A DNA stretch of 6,178 nucleotides from Desulfobacterales bacterium (GTDB taxonomy: Bacteria > Desulfobacterota > DSM-4660 > Desulfatiglandales > B25-G16): the NCBI GenBank assembly GCA_013375385.1, contig JABXJY010000165.1:1-6178 (forward strand). The letters are read 5' to 3'. Below the pieces are notes generated by a model. The model saw only the letters and a program-made list of their open reading frames with translations. It had not been told where the DNA came from and did not search any database. Positions 1 through 6,135 of the stretch are shown here, in pieces (the stretch's first letter is position 1; each line of letters starts with the position of its first letter). The translations under genes were made by a program, and so were the position numbers.

Positions 1-13
1 TTAGGGAATATGA

Positions 14-45
14 AAAAGGCTTGTTCTGATTGGAAAAGGGCTTGT
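14..45. repeat. Short imperfect direct repeat near left edge
   Basis: AAAAGGCTTGT at 14-24 recurs as AAAAGGGCTTGT at 34-45, about two helical turns apart. The repeat lies in a gene-free stretch (1-238) downstream of the DUF362 gene. I see no convincing terminator or reading frame in that stretch. Two copies this short could be chance or a small protein-binding site; nothing in the sequence decides. Confidence 0.2.
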
Positions 46-238
46 GAATTAGGGGAGTGCAGATACTGGGGTATTGTAAACAAAATACGTTGTTTTGGAA
101 AGTTACAGGACTGACAAAGAGGTCAAGCCTTGACATTTTATAAGAGTAAGTCAGGATTATCTCGGTCATTGAGGGAAGGCATGGTGACAGGTCTGAGCCT
201 ACGATTCACACATGAGTCAAAAGCAGACTTGGGGCCTC

Positions 239-1138
239 CTAGATCAGGACGTCCTCTTCCCAGCCCAGCTTGATAAGCTGGATTCGGTCCGGGTGGCTGT
301 TGCCCAGCCGGAATCGGGTGTCGGCCGCCGCAATGTGCAGAGGCGGTGGGCTGATGGGCCTTCCCGTCCCGAAGAAGGCATCTCGTTTGGCCTGGATGAT
401 CCGGGCGCCCGTGGCATCGGCGGCCACCGGATCGGTGCTCACGATCAGGCCGCAGTAGCGCCACGTGTGCTGGCGGCTGAAGTGGTGAGGCCCGATGCCG
501 TGAAATAGCGGCGTCAGCATAACCAGGATGTTGAGTCGGGTTTTGCCCATTACATGGGGCAGCTGCCAGATAGAACCCAGGTTCTCGCAGGCATTGCCAT
601 GATACTTCCAGGCACTCGGGACAAACATGATGTAGTTCTTGATGAGGGTACCAAGGCCGGACCAGTGGTGGGTACGCATGGGCCGCACATTGATCAGAGC
701 CGTGGACCGCTTGAAGATGGCGTTCCGCAGCACTCCCCGATCATCGGCAGCCATGTTTTCCTTCTTAACACCCACATCAACCAGGCGCTTTCGGATACCG
801 GCCTCAAGCGCCTTCGGGGTGGGGAGATAGTGCCAGACGTTGCTCTTGATGCCGACTATATCACTGGGACTGATCAACTGCTTCCAGGCCGACGTGGGAT
901 CAGGTGCATCGAGGAGGGCAGTTACGCACTGGTCCACCATTTTCTGTAAAATGCCGGGCTTGGGCATCCCTTGGCCGTCGAGGACACCTTTGTCCCGTAC
1001 CAACACCACCCTGCTCTTTCCGGACTTCTTGCCGGAGGGATTCTCCAACAGCGGCAGTCCCATGAGACTTCCCATGGCCACACATGAGCTGGAGCGTATA
1101 AAATCACGCCGTGTAATAACCTTTTTCTCCTCTACCAT
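239..1138 (-). CDS. Tat-exported DUF362 domain protein
   Basis: This 299-residue protein is probably exported folded by the twin-arginine pathway. Residues 9-14 (TRRDFI) form a Tat motif with the two arginines at 10-11, followed by a short hydrophobic run at about 19-31. The rest resembles DUF362: VGIKSN at 95-100, a THH motif at 156-158, IKNYI at 166-170, and TDPVAADATGARI at 235-247, the usual C-terminal DUF362 signature. The family is often linked to iron-sulfur proteins, but this protein has no ferredoxin-type cysteine cluster, so a cofactor cannot be assigned. The biochemical function is unknown. The ATG start at 1138 has GGAG about 9 bases upstream, and the Tat motif right after it supports the start. 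It is the last gene of the minus-strand operon, 67 bp after the DUF6599-like gene. No clear terminator follows. Confidence 0.88.
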   Translation of the reverse strand: MVEEKKVITRRDFIRSSSCVAMGSLMGLPLLENPSGKKSGKSRVVLVRDKGVLDGQGMPKPGILQKMVDQCVTALLDAPDPTSAWKQLISPSDIVGIKSNVWHYLPTPKALEAGIRKRLVDVGVKKENMAADDRGVLRNAIFKRSTALINVRPMRTHHWSGLGTLIKNYIMFVPSAWKYHGNACENLGSIWQLPHVMGKTRLNILVMLTPLFHGIGPHHFSRQHTWRYCGLIVSTDPVAADATGARIIQAKRDAFFGTGRPISPPPLHIAAADTRFRLGNSHPDRIQLIKLGWEEDVLI

Positions 1139-1205
1139 ATGACTAAACTCCGTCTTTCCCCTCCTCTACCCCCTCACCATCCTTTGTGGTTAGCCTTGAC
1201 CATGA

Positions 1206-2138
1206 CTAATCTTGACAAGGGACTCTTGTTGCTCTTTTTAGAAGGCTCTTGGCAAGCCGGCGGCTGTCTGCCTCCAAAACAACCGCCAACAGCTTACCCT
1301 TCACAGCAGCGCCAGACCACTTTTTGTTTTCCAGCAAGACCACGCCTGTTGAGTCTGCCTCAGGAAGGTAATGCCTTAAGAAGCCTGCCAACGCTTTTGC
1401 CGCCTTTCCCGCACTGGGATAGATGACCAGAAGCAGCTGGGCATATTCCTCACCCCCCTGGTACCCGGCAAGGGCAGCATCCGTCTGAGGCCCAAGGTTC
1501 AGGATGTTTTCGTTTGAAAGATAGAAGTGGTAGTTCAGCACAATGTGGTGATGCAAGTATCGAATACTCTGGGGCTTAAGTCCCTCCGGCGGCAGCTGCA
1601 AAAGGATCCGGGGCTTGGGGCCCTGTGCCGTAATGAGCGAAGCCACCACCTCGCCCATGCTCTTGACAGCTTCTTTGGCAGCGGCCGTTTCATCTTCCGC
1701 GTAAATGGAGACAAAGAACCGGTCTTTCCAGAAGCTCAGCCAGCCAGACCGGTAAAGGGCACCCTGTCCCACGTCCAGCACCTCTCCGTCCTGGTCGTGG
1801 GTGAAGACCCCAAAAGCATCTTCCGAAGAGCCCATATCGAAGATGTCCATCGTGATTGGGGGACCTTTGGGAGCGATGTAGCGACGGGAAAGGCACGTGC
1901 GCATGTTGTAGGCCCTGTAGACCTCACCTGCGCCGTCGATATAGTCGAAAATGGTTTCATCGTCGAAAAAGCGGTCCTCCGGTTCCGCGGTCCAGCTCAT
2001 TATCTGGCCCGGTAGAGCCGCACGTAAAACCCCGAGAGAATCTGCATAGAATTTCTGAATCATCGCGTGCACCCAACCGCCTGCCAGTAATACGATAAGG
2101 AGGAAATAGAGTGTCTTAGTCAGGAGAGCTCCTCTCAT
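1206..2138 (-). CDS. DUF6599-like membrane-anchored protein
   Basis: This is a 310-residue protein of unknown function that resembles DUF6599. Residues 9-26 form one hydrophobic segment behind a basic start (MRGALLTK), which reads as an uncleaved anchor or signal peptide with the rest outside the cytoplasm. Family-like motifs are FDYIDGAGEVYRAY at 64-77, DMGSSEDAFGVF at 101-112 and SGWLSFWKDRFFVSI at 131-145. The C-terminal half (about 178-300) looks like a second alpha/beta repeat of the same fold, which is an inference. I chose the ATG at 2138 because GAGGAAG lies 5 bases upstream (2144-2150) and the anchor then sits at the N-terminus. A TTG at 2201, with a weaker AAGGT site, would add 21 residues and remains possible. 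The gene sits between the small helical gene (137 bp gap) and the DUF362 gene (67 bp gap), so joint transcription is likely. Confidence 0.82.
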   Translation of the reverse strand: MRGALLTKTLYFLLIVLLAGGWVHAMIQKFYADSLGVLRAALPGQIMSWTAEPEDRFFDDETIFDYIDGAGEVYRAYNMRTCLSRRYIAPKGPPITMDIFDMGSSEDAFGVFTHDQDGEVLDVGQGALYRSGWLSFWKDRFFVSIYAEDETAAAKEAVKSMGEVVASLITAQGPKPRILLQLPPEGLKPQSIRYLHHHIVLNYHFYLSNENILNLGPQTDAALAGYQGGEEYAQLLLVIYPSAGKAAKALAGFLRHYLPEADSTGVVLLENKKWSGAAVKGKLLAVVLEADSRRLAKSLLKRATRVPCQD

Positions 2139-2275
2139 ACGTGCTTCCTCGGGCCACGGTGCCAGCCAAAATCGACGCTGTTCTTTGCCAGACCCCCGCA
2201 ATGTTTACCTTGATCTGCATGCAAGACCTGCAACCCACCTTCCAGTTGTGCCGGCAAATGCATGGACTGGGATGC

Positions 2276-2545
2276 CTATGAAGATTCTCCAGCCTTGAGG
2301 GAATCTTCGAGTAAATCTACCTTGGCCAAAAGGCCAGCCAACTGGGTTTGTCCCGGGTTAACAGGACGCATCTCCTTGATCAACTGGCTCTCGGGATACC
2401 TCTTCCTGGACTCATCCAACAGCATGTTGAAGGACTGCGCAGCCTCCTGACCGATCATCTGCACTGGATCTCTTTCGGCCTTGGCCTTGTAAGATTCACG
2501 CATTGCTCTCGCTTTTTCAACTAAATTCGACGTGGCCATATTCAT
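2276..2545 (-). CDS. Small helical protein of unknown function
   Basis: I do not recognise this 89-residue protein. It is charged and mostly helix-forming: residues 5-25 are rich in K, R, E and A, residues 30-50 form a second likely helix, and 67-84 a third leucine-rich one, separated by a PVNPGQ turn at 61-66. It has no signal peptide, membrane segment or cysteine, so it is probably cytoplasmic. The open frame extends upstream to 2758, but the segment before 2545 crosses the consensus promoter at 2634-2662 and reads as low-complexity non-protein sequence. The ATG at 2545 follows a purine-rich AGGAGAGAGGGGGG stretch. A second ATG two codons on (2539) is an equally good start. It is the first gene after the promoter, with a leader of about 80 bases, and precedes the DUF6599-like and DUF362 genes. 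Confidence 0.7.
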   Translation of the reverse strand: MNMATSNLVEKARAMRESYKAKAERDPVQMIGQEAAQSFNMLLDESRKRYPESQLIKEMRPVNPGQTQLAGLLAKVDLLEDSLKAGESS

Positions 2546-2582
2546 CACCCCCCTCTCTCCTGTGCACCGTGGAGCCTGTTCG

Positions 2583-2597
2583 GCTATTGGCAATAGC
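2583..2597. promoter_or_regulatory. Perfect 15-bp palindrome in operon leader
   Basis: GCTATTG at 2583-2589 and CAATAGC at 2591-2597 are exact inverted repeats around one central base. The site falls in the untranslated leader of the minus-strand operon, about 30-45 bases after the predicted start site and about 40 before the first ATG. It could be an operator half-site pair. As RNA it could form a short 5-bp hairpin with a 5-base loop. No T-run follows on the minus strand, so it is not a terminator. Confidence 0.45.
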
Positions 2598-2618
2598 ATA
2601 CCTTCTCGATCATAAGAA

Positions 2619-2630
2619 CTCACTTGTGAG
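2619..2630. promoter_or_regulatory. Palindromic operator candidate at start site
   Basis: CTCACTTGTGAG has arms CTCAC and GTGAG around a TT centre. It lies immediately after the minus-strand -10 box (2634-2639) and covers the predicted transcription start near 2627. A bound protein here would block initiation, so a repressor operator is the simplest reading. The binding protein cannot be named. Confidence 0.45.
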
Positions 2631-2633
2631 GAC

Positions 2634-2662
2634 ATTATAGGGCAAAGCCGCTTGTGTGTCAA
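2634..2662 (-). promoter_or_regulatory. Consensus sigma-70 promoter, minus-strand operon
   Basis: Read on the minus strand, TTGACA (2657-2662) is followed by a 17-bp spacer and TATAAT (2634-2639), matching both consensus hexamers exactly at optimal spacing. Transcription should start near 2627 and run into the 89-residue, DUF6599-like and DUF362 genes. A promoter this strong usually needs restraint, which fits the palindrome overlapping the start site. Confidence 0.85.
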
Positions 2663-2700
2663 ACATGAAAGTGTCTCAACATATGGTGGTTCTTTACCCC

Positions 2701-2729
2701 TTGACCCCCCACCCCCTTTACAGTATAGT
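2701..2729 (+). promoter_or_regulatory. Sigma-70 promoter for plus-strand operon
   Basis: TTGACC (2701-2706) and TATAGT (2724-2729) are separated by 17 bp, one mismatch from consensus in each box. The spacer is very rich in C on the plus strand. Transcription should start near 2736, about 54 bases before the transglutaminase-like gene. The two -35 boxes of this and the minus-strand promoter are 38 bp apart, so a protein bound between them could affect both. Confidence 0.7.
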
Positions 2730-2789
2730 CCTAAGCCTGCAAAATGGTTTCTTGCCAAATCACAGGAAGCGTGTTGAAAGGGAAAGAGG

Positions 2790-3488
2790 GTGGAAAAGAT
2801 ACCCAGAAAATATCTGGTACCAACGGCGATTATCGATAGTGATCACGAACTGATCATCCATTATGCGAGGGATACGATTGGCGACAGCAAAGACCCGATA
2901 GAGCAGGCCGTAAAACTATATTATGCGGTGCGGGACGGTATCTGGTATGACCCATATTATCCCTTTTATCTTCCGGGGCACTACCGTGCAAGCAATGTGC
3001 TGAAGAGCGGCCGGGGCTACTGTGTGTGTAAAGCCTCTCTTCTCTGTGCCCTCGGACGGGCGTGCAAAATCCCATCACGAGTCGGTTTTGCCGACGTTCG
3101 CAATCACCTCGCCACCAAACAACTCCTGGAGTTTATCGGATCGAATCTGTTTGTCTACCATGGTTTCACCGAGTTTTGCCTGGATGGCAAATGGGTAAAG
3201 GCAACGCCGGCATTCAACTCAGAGCTCTGCCAAAGACATAAGGTTCTCCCCCTTGAATTCAACGGCCGTGAAGACTCGATTTTTCATCCATATAACCTTG
3301 AAAGAAAACAATTCATGGAATACGTGACGTTTCATGGGACCTACCATGATATCCCTGTTGATACCATTGTGGGTGCATGGGAGGAGGCCTACGGGAAAGA
3401 CCGCGTCAAAGAATGGATAGAAGATTTAGATAGGGCGAAGGGAAAGCCTGTAGCCGATTTTCGCAGCGAAGAGATCTGGGACCGCTAA
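2790..3488 (+). CDS. Transglutaminase-like (papain-fold) protein
   Basis: This 232-residue cytoplasmic protein has the transglutaminase-like fold. Residues 35-50 give the helix before the active site. GYCVCKASLLCALGRA at 76-91 is the catalytic cysteine motif (Cys78), followed by IPSRVGFADV at 94-103. VYHGFTEFCLDGKWVKATP at 122-140 supplies the histidine (His124). At the place where the family usually has the acidic third residue (W..xDP), this protein has Thr139-Pro140, so the triad is altered. Relatives of the fold act as proteases, amidases or cyclising enzymes; the substrate here is unknown. There is no signal peptide or membrane segment. It starts with GTG at 2790, with AAAGGG at 2777-2782 seven bases upstream. 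It is the first gene after the promoter at 2701-2729, and the acetyltransferase gene follows after 18 bp. Confidence 0.87.
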   Translation: MEKIPRKYLVPTAIIDSDHELIIHYARDTIGDSKDPIEQAVKLYYAVRDGIWYDPYYPFYLPGHYRASNVLKSGRGYCVCKASLLCALGRACKIPSRVGFADVRNHLATKQLLEFIGSNLFVYHGFTEFCLDGKWVKATPAFNSELCQRHKVLPLEFNGREDSIFHPYNLERKQFMEYVTFHGTYHDIPVDTIVGAWEEAYGKDRVKEWIEDLDRAKGKPVADFRSEEIWDR

Positions 3489-3506
3489 GAACCGCTGGAT
3501 TTTTTG

Positions 3507-3989
3507 ATGGTGAGAAAGAAAGAAGAAAGAAGATATGCGAAACAAGGGGACTTCATTCGTCTAGCAATTGAGGATGATTGTGGTTTTATTGGCAGGCTTT
3601 CAAGCGAGGTTTTCTCCACGTTTGGTGACTATGGTGAGACTGTACCCCAGTGGTTTGTAAATTCAGGCATAATTACTGTCACGTATGTCAAAAATGGGCA
3701 TCCATTGGGCTTTGCCATGCTTTCTGTTCTCAGTGGAGAGATACTGGCTATAGCAGTGATCCCCAAATATCAGAGGAGTGGGGTCGGTTCTGCCCTGCTC
3801 AACCATATAGAGAACCTTGCTAGCAGGCTTGGCCTCATTACACTCTTACTCCATACCGCCAAAGACAATGATGTGGCCCATTCCTTTTTCCAGAAGGCCG
3901 GTTTTGAGGTGCTCGGGACTCAGGAGGAGTATTATCCCAGAGGGCAACCAGCCCTCATAATGTCTAAAGGTATCTACCATAACAGATAA
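3507..3989 (+). CDS. GNAT-family N-acetyltransferase
   Basis: This 160-residue protein is a single-domain acetyltransferase that would transfer acetyl from acetyl-CoA to an amine. Motif A is clear: the strand ILAIAVIP at 79-86 leads to YQRSGVGSALLNHI at 88-101, which holds the pyrophosphate-binding QRSGVG. Motif B follows with N121, A124 and FFQKAGFEVLG at 127-137. The ending (EYYP at 141-144, then PALIMSK) is similar to RimI-type enzymes, but the substrate cannot be read from sequence. The ATG at 3507 is preferred, with GGA at 3497-3499 seven bases before it; a TTG directly upstream (3504) and a GTG directly after (3510) are alternatives. The gap of 18 bp to the transglutaminase-like gene indicates co-transcription and probably related roles. 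Confidence 0.88.
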   Translation: MVRKKEERRYAKQGDFIRLAIEDDCGFIGRLSSEVFSTFGDYGETVPQWFVNSGIITVTYVKNGHPLGFAMLSVLSGEILAIAVIPKYQRSGVGSALLNHIENLASRLGLITLLLHTAKDNDVAHSFFQKAGFEVLGTQEEYYPRGQPALIMSKGIYHNR

Positions 3990-4093
3990 TCTAACCCTGA
4001 TTGGGCTGAAACTCAATTTGTCCGAAGTGATTAAAAGATAGCGGTTTAGGCTTGGGGATGGTAGCTGGCGGCAATTTCTGCAAAAACTCGGCT

Positions 4094-4119
4094 AGAGGTG
4101 AGGGGCAATGCGGGTTTAA
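4094..4119 (+). promoter_or_regulatory. Three-codon leader frame before MFS gene
   Basis: A strong Shine-Dalgarno stretch, AGAGGTGAGGGG (4094-4105), sits at ideal distance from an ATG at 4108. That frame reads ATG CGG GTT TAA and stops at 4119, six bases before the MFS start at 4126. It is in the same frame as the MFS gene, so the stop rules out an N-terminal extension. The MFS ATG itself has only a weak AAAGA nearby. Ribosomes may load at the leader and restart at 4126. This is inferred from spacing alone. Confidence 0.4.
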
Positions 4120-4125
4120 CAAAGA

Positions 4126-5418
4126 ATGGAAACGAATGCCACTGAAAAATATCGTTGGTTCATTTTTGGGATTCTGGGGACCATCTATTTCCTGACCTGC
4201 CTGCATCGAGTCGCGCCCACGGTCATTGCCCGAGATTTAGCTCAGGCATTTAGCGCTGATGCCACAGTCTTGGGCCTGATAGCCTCCTCCTATTTTTATC
4301 TCTACTCCGCCGTGCAGCCTCCAGTGGGGATACTGTCGGATAGCATCGGTCCAAGAATGGTGGTCACCATCTTTACCATCATCGCCGCCGCCGGTGGGTT
4401 GATATTCGGAACCGCGAGCAACGCGGCCATGTCCACACTGGGGCGAGCCCTCATCGGCGCAGGTGTAGGCGGCGTCTTCGTCCCAAGCTTGAAGATCTTC
4501 TCCAGATGGTTTCGAGCCAGTGAGTTTGCGAGCCTCACCGGTATCTTGCTTGCCATTACCGGCCTGGGTGGCCTTTCAGCTGCTCTACCTCTGACCTACC
4601 TGGTGCTCCTTTTGGGCTGGCGAATCTCTTTTGTGCTCCTCGGGGCTTTTTCCTTATTTTTGGCCTTGATCTGCTGGGCCGTGGTGAGAGACAGGCCTGA
4701 AGATAAGGGATGGCCACCCGTGGAAATTGAAGCGGCTCAATCACAGCCCGTAGCCTCCAGACCCTCTGAAGATATGAGGACCTTCAACCGTCTCGGTCTT
4801 ATCTTCAGGAGTCTCAACTTCTGGATGATAACCTTGGCCTTGTTCTTCAGCGGCGGTGTTTCTCTGACTTTTCAGGGTCTGTGGGCCGTACCGTATTTGA
4901 TGGATGCTTATGGATTAAGCCGGGTCAAAGCCGGGGGATTGCTCATGGTAATTCCCTTCGGCTTTGCCGTGGGGGCCCCGGTACTTGGTCTTTTGATCGA
5001 TAGATTTGCCCTAAACCGGAAGGGTGTAGTTATTGGTTCCATGGGCCTGAGTATCTCATGTTGGAGCATTTTACTTCTCTTCGGCGGTCGATCCTCTTAC
5101 CTCCTCGTCATACCTCTCTTTTTGATCTTGGGTCTCTTGGGAGGGGGATATCTCACAGTATTTATGACCATAACCAAAGAGCTCTTTCCCCCCTGGCTTA
5201 CGGGGACCGCGGTAGGTCTCATCAATCCCGCCGCTTTCCTGGCCACGGCGCTATATCAGCCACTTACCGGCTTCGTACTGGACAAGGTCGGACGCCTGGA
5301 TTCAGGCGCTTACCCCCTCCAAGCCTATCAGCTCGTCTTCATCGTGTTTCTAATCTCCATTTTCATCGCCCTTACCGCTACCTTCATGCTTTCCCTTCCC
5401 AAGACGAATACCTCTTAA
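4126..5418 (+). CDS. MFS transporter, 12 transmembrane helices
   Basis: This 430-residue inner-membrane protein is a complete major facilitator superfamily carrier. About six hydrophobic helices lie in residues 11-187 and six in 231-424, joined by a hydrophilic cytoplasmic loop at 188-228. The loop between helices 2 and 3 has the MFS motif A form GILSDSIGPR at 68-77. A degenerate copy, GLLIDRFALNRKG at 288-300, occurs between helices 8 and 9. The RDRPEDKGWPP segment after helix 6 is like that in anion or organophosphate-type MFS carriers, which hints at an organic anion substrate but does not prove it. The ATG at 4126 is the only upstream start possible, since an in-frame TAA lies at 4117. 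The gene is 136 bp after the acetyltransferase and may be its operon partner. Transcription probably ends at 5484-5508. Confidence 0.92.
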   Translation: METNATEKYRWFIFGILGTIYFLTCLHRVAPTVIARDLAQAFSADATVLGLIASSYFYLYSAVQPPVGILSDSIGPRMVVTIFTIIAAAGGLIFGTASNAAMSTLGRALIGAGVGGVFVPSLKIFSRWFRASEFASLTGILLAITGLGGLSAALPLTYLVLLLGWRISFVLLGAFSLFLALICWAVVRDRPEDKGWPPVEIEAAQSQPVASRPSEDMRTFNRLGLIFRSLNFWMITLALFFSGGVSLTFQGLWAVPYLMDAYGLSRVKAGGLLMVIPFGFAVGAPVLGLLIDRFALNRKGVVIGSMGLSISCWSILLLFGGRSSYLLVIPLFLILGLLGGGYLTVFMTITKELFPPWLTGTAVGLINPAAFLATALYQPLTGFVLDKVGRLDSGAYPLQAYQLVFIVFLISIFIALTATFMLSLPKTNTS

Positions 5419-5483
5419 CACCGTTTCTTCGTCATCTTTTCCGGAATAAATTGGGCTGAAGTCAAATAAGGTGGAAGATATGC

Positions 5484-5508
5484 GGATGGCTCAATACCAT
5501 CCTTTTTA
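5484..5508 (+). terminator. Rho-independent terminator after MFS gene
   Basis: GGATGG (5484-5489) and CCATCC (5497-5502) pair perfectly around a 7-base loop, and TTTTTA follows at once (5503-5508). The stem is 6 bp with four G-C pairs. It lies 65 bases after the MFS stop and 20 before the end of the convergent gene. The minus-strand side lacks a T-run after the stem, so it should work only for the plus-strand operon. Confidence 0.75.
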
Positions 5509-5528
5509 TCGGGTGTGCAGGATTAGAG

Positions 5529-6062
5529 TCATGCCTTTACGTAGAAACCCCTGCGGAGGCTCTTGATTTTTCCCTGCTTCCTCAACTCAAAGACAATAGT
5601 GTGGATTCTCTTGGCATCAAATCGTGTCTTATCTGTGAGCCTTGAGATGGCAATGCCCCTTCTGTGTCTGTTGATTGTCCTGAGCACTGTGTCGGTCATC
5701 ATCAGTGATTGTGCCCGACGCCTGGCAGCCTTTCTCTGACGAGCCTTCTTTTGTAACTGTTCAGCTGCCTGTGCCTTTTCAGTTTTCTCTATTCTCTTGA
5801 TGAGCCTTTCGGTCTCCTTTGACAGGATCCTTACGGTCTCTGACAGAAAGGAGAGCACGGCCCTGAGATTTGCTGTGGTAGCTCCCTGTCCGGTGTTCTT
5901 GCCTATTAGAAAGGGTAGAAGCTGCTCTTCGGTGGCTTCATAGGTGGTGAACCTCCCAGAGCAGGCCAGACACTGCCTGCGACGTCTGACGGTGATGCCA
6001 TCTCGAGCGAGCCTTGAATCTATCACCCTGTCATGGCTCTTTCCGCACTGTGGGCACTCCAT
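5529..6062 (-). CDS. NrdR-type zinc ribbon with winged-helix-like C-terminus
   Basis: This 177-residue protein starts like NrdR, the ribonucleotide-reductase repressor. The zinc ribbon has Cys3, Cys6, Cys31 and Cys34, with VIDSR at 13-17, VRRRRQCLAC at 25-34 and RFTTYE at 37-42. Canonical NrdR (about 150 residues) then has an ATP-cone for nucleotide sensing. Here the next segment (43-65) does not look like one, and residues 65-120 are a highly charged, probably coiled-coil helix rich in K, R, E, Q and A. Residues 122-177 (TVLRTINRHRRGIAISRLTD, then KGKIKSLRRGFYVKA-like ending) resemble a winged helix. I read it as a DNA-binding regulator, not true NrdR. The ATG at 6062 has AAAGGA seven bases upstream. 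The gene stands alone, convergent with the MFS operon. No ribonucleotide reductase gene is in the window. Confidence 0.78.
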   Translation of the reverse strand: MECPQCGKSHDRVIDSRLARDGITVRRRRQCLACSGRFTTYEATEEQLLPFLIGKNTGQGATTANLRAVLSFLSETVRILSKETERLIKRIEKTEKAQAAEQLQKKARQRKAARRRAQSLMMTDTVLRTINRHRRGIAISRLTDKTRFDAKRIHTIVFELRKQGKIKSLRRGFYVKA

Positions 6063-6106
6063 AACCAGATCCTTTCTCCGGTTCTCTATCGGTTACTGTT
6101 TCCAGA

Positions 6107-6135
6107 ACAATACCAGGCTGTGAGGAATGACTAAA
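6107..6135 (-). promoter_or_regulatory. Possible extended -10 promoter, zinc-ribbon gene
   Basis: On the minus strand TTTAGT (6130-6135), a 17-bp spacer and TATTGT (6107-6112) precede the zinc-ribbon gene. The -10 box is preceded by TGG, matching the extended -10 pattern, which could offset the poor -35. It lies 45 bases before the ATG at 6062. The hexamer matches are only partial. Confidence 0.3.

Noticed and set aside
130..160. TTGACA at 130-135 with AT-rich sequence after it
   Set aside because: No acceptable -10 box lies at 16-18 bp spacing, and no plus-strand gene follows.
138..464. A 108-residue minus-strand open frame
   Set aside because: It overlaps the 3' part of the DUF362 gene in another frame, and its composition (rich in R, G, P and H) is typical of a shadow frame.
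554..949. A 131-residue plus-strand open frame
   Set aside because: It is antisense to the DUF362 coding sequence and has no domain or upstream signal of its own.
1527..2015. A 162-residue open frame on the plus strand
   Set aside because: It lies antisense inside the DUF6599-like gene, whose motifs are clear. The predicted protein has no recognisable domain and no good ribosome site.
2546..2758. N-terminal extension of the 89-residue protein up to 2758
   Set aside because: The extension runs through the exact consensus promoter at 2634-2662 and both palindromes, and its translation is irregular; the ATG at 2545 has a purine-rich ribosome site.
3481..3496. ACCGCT repeated at 3481 and 3491 followed by a T-run
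   Set aside because: The copies are direct, not inverted, so they cannot form a terminator stem; the T-run merely precedes the acetyltransferase start.
5058..5459. A 133-residue plus-strand open frame
   Set aside because: It is a +1-type shadow of the C-terminal half of the MFS gene, rich in R, H and S, with no family resemblance.
4000..5460. ATTGGGCTGAA at 4000-4010 and again at 5450-5460, flanking the MFS gene
   Set aside because: An 11-base match is expected by chance several times in a window this size, and there are no inverted ends, transposase or other signs of an insertion.
5480..5566. A 28-codon plus-strand frame with an AAGGTGGAAG upstream
   Set aside because: It contains the terminator of the MFS operon and runs antisense into the zinc-ribbon gene, so translation is unlikely and no family is recognisable.
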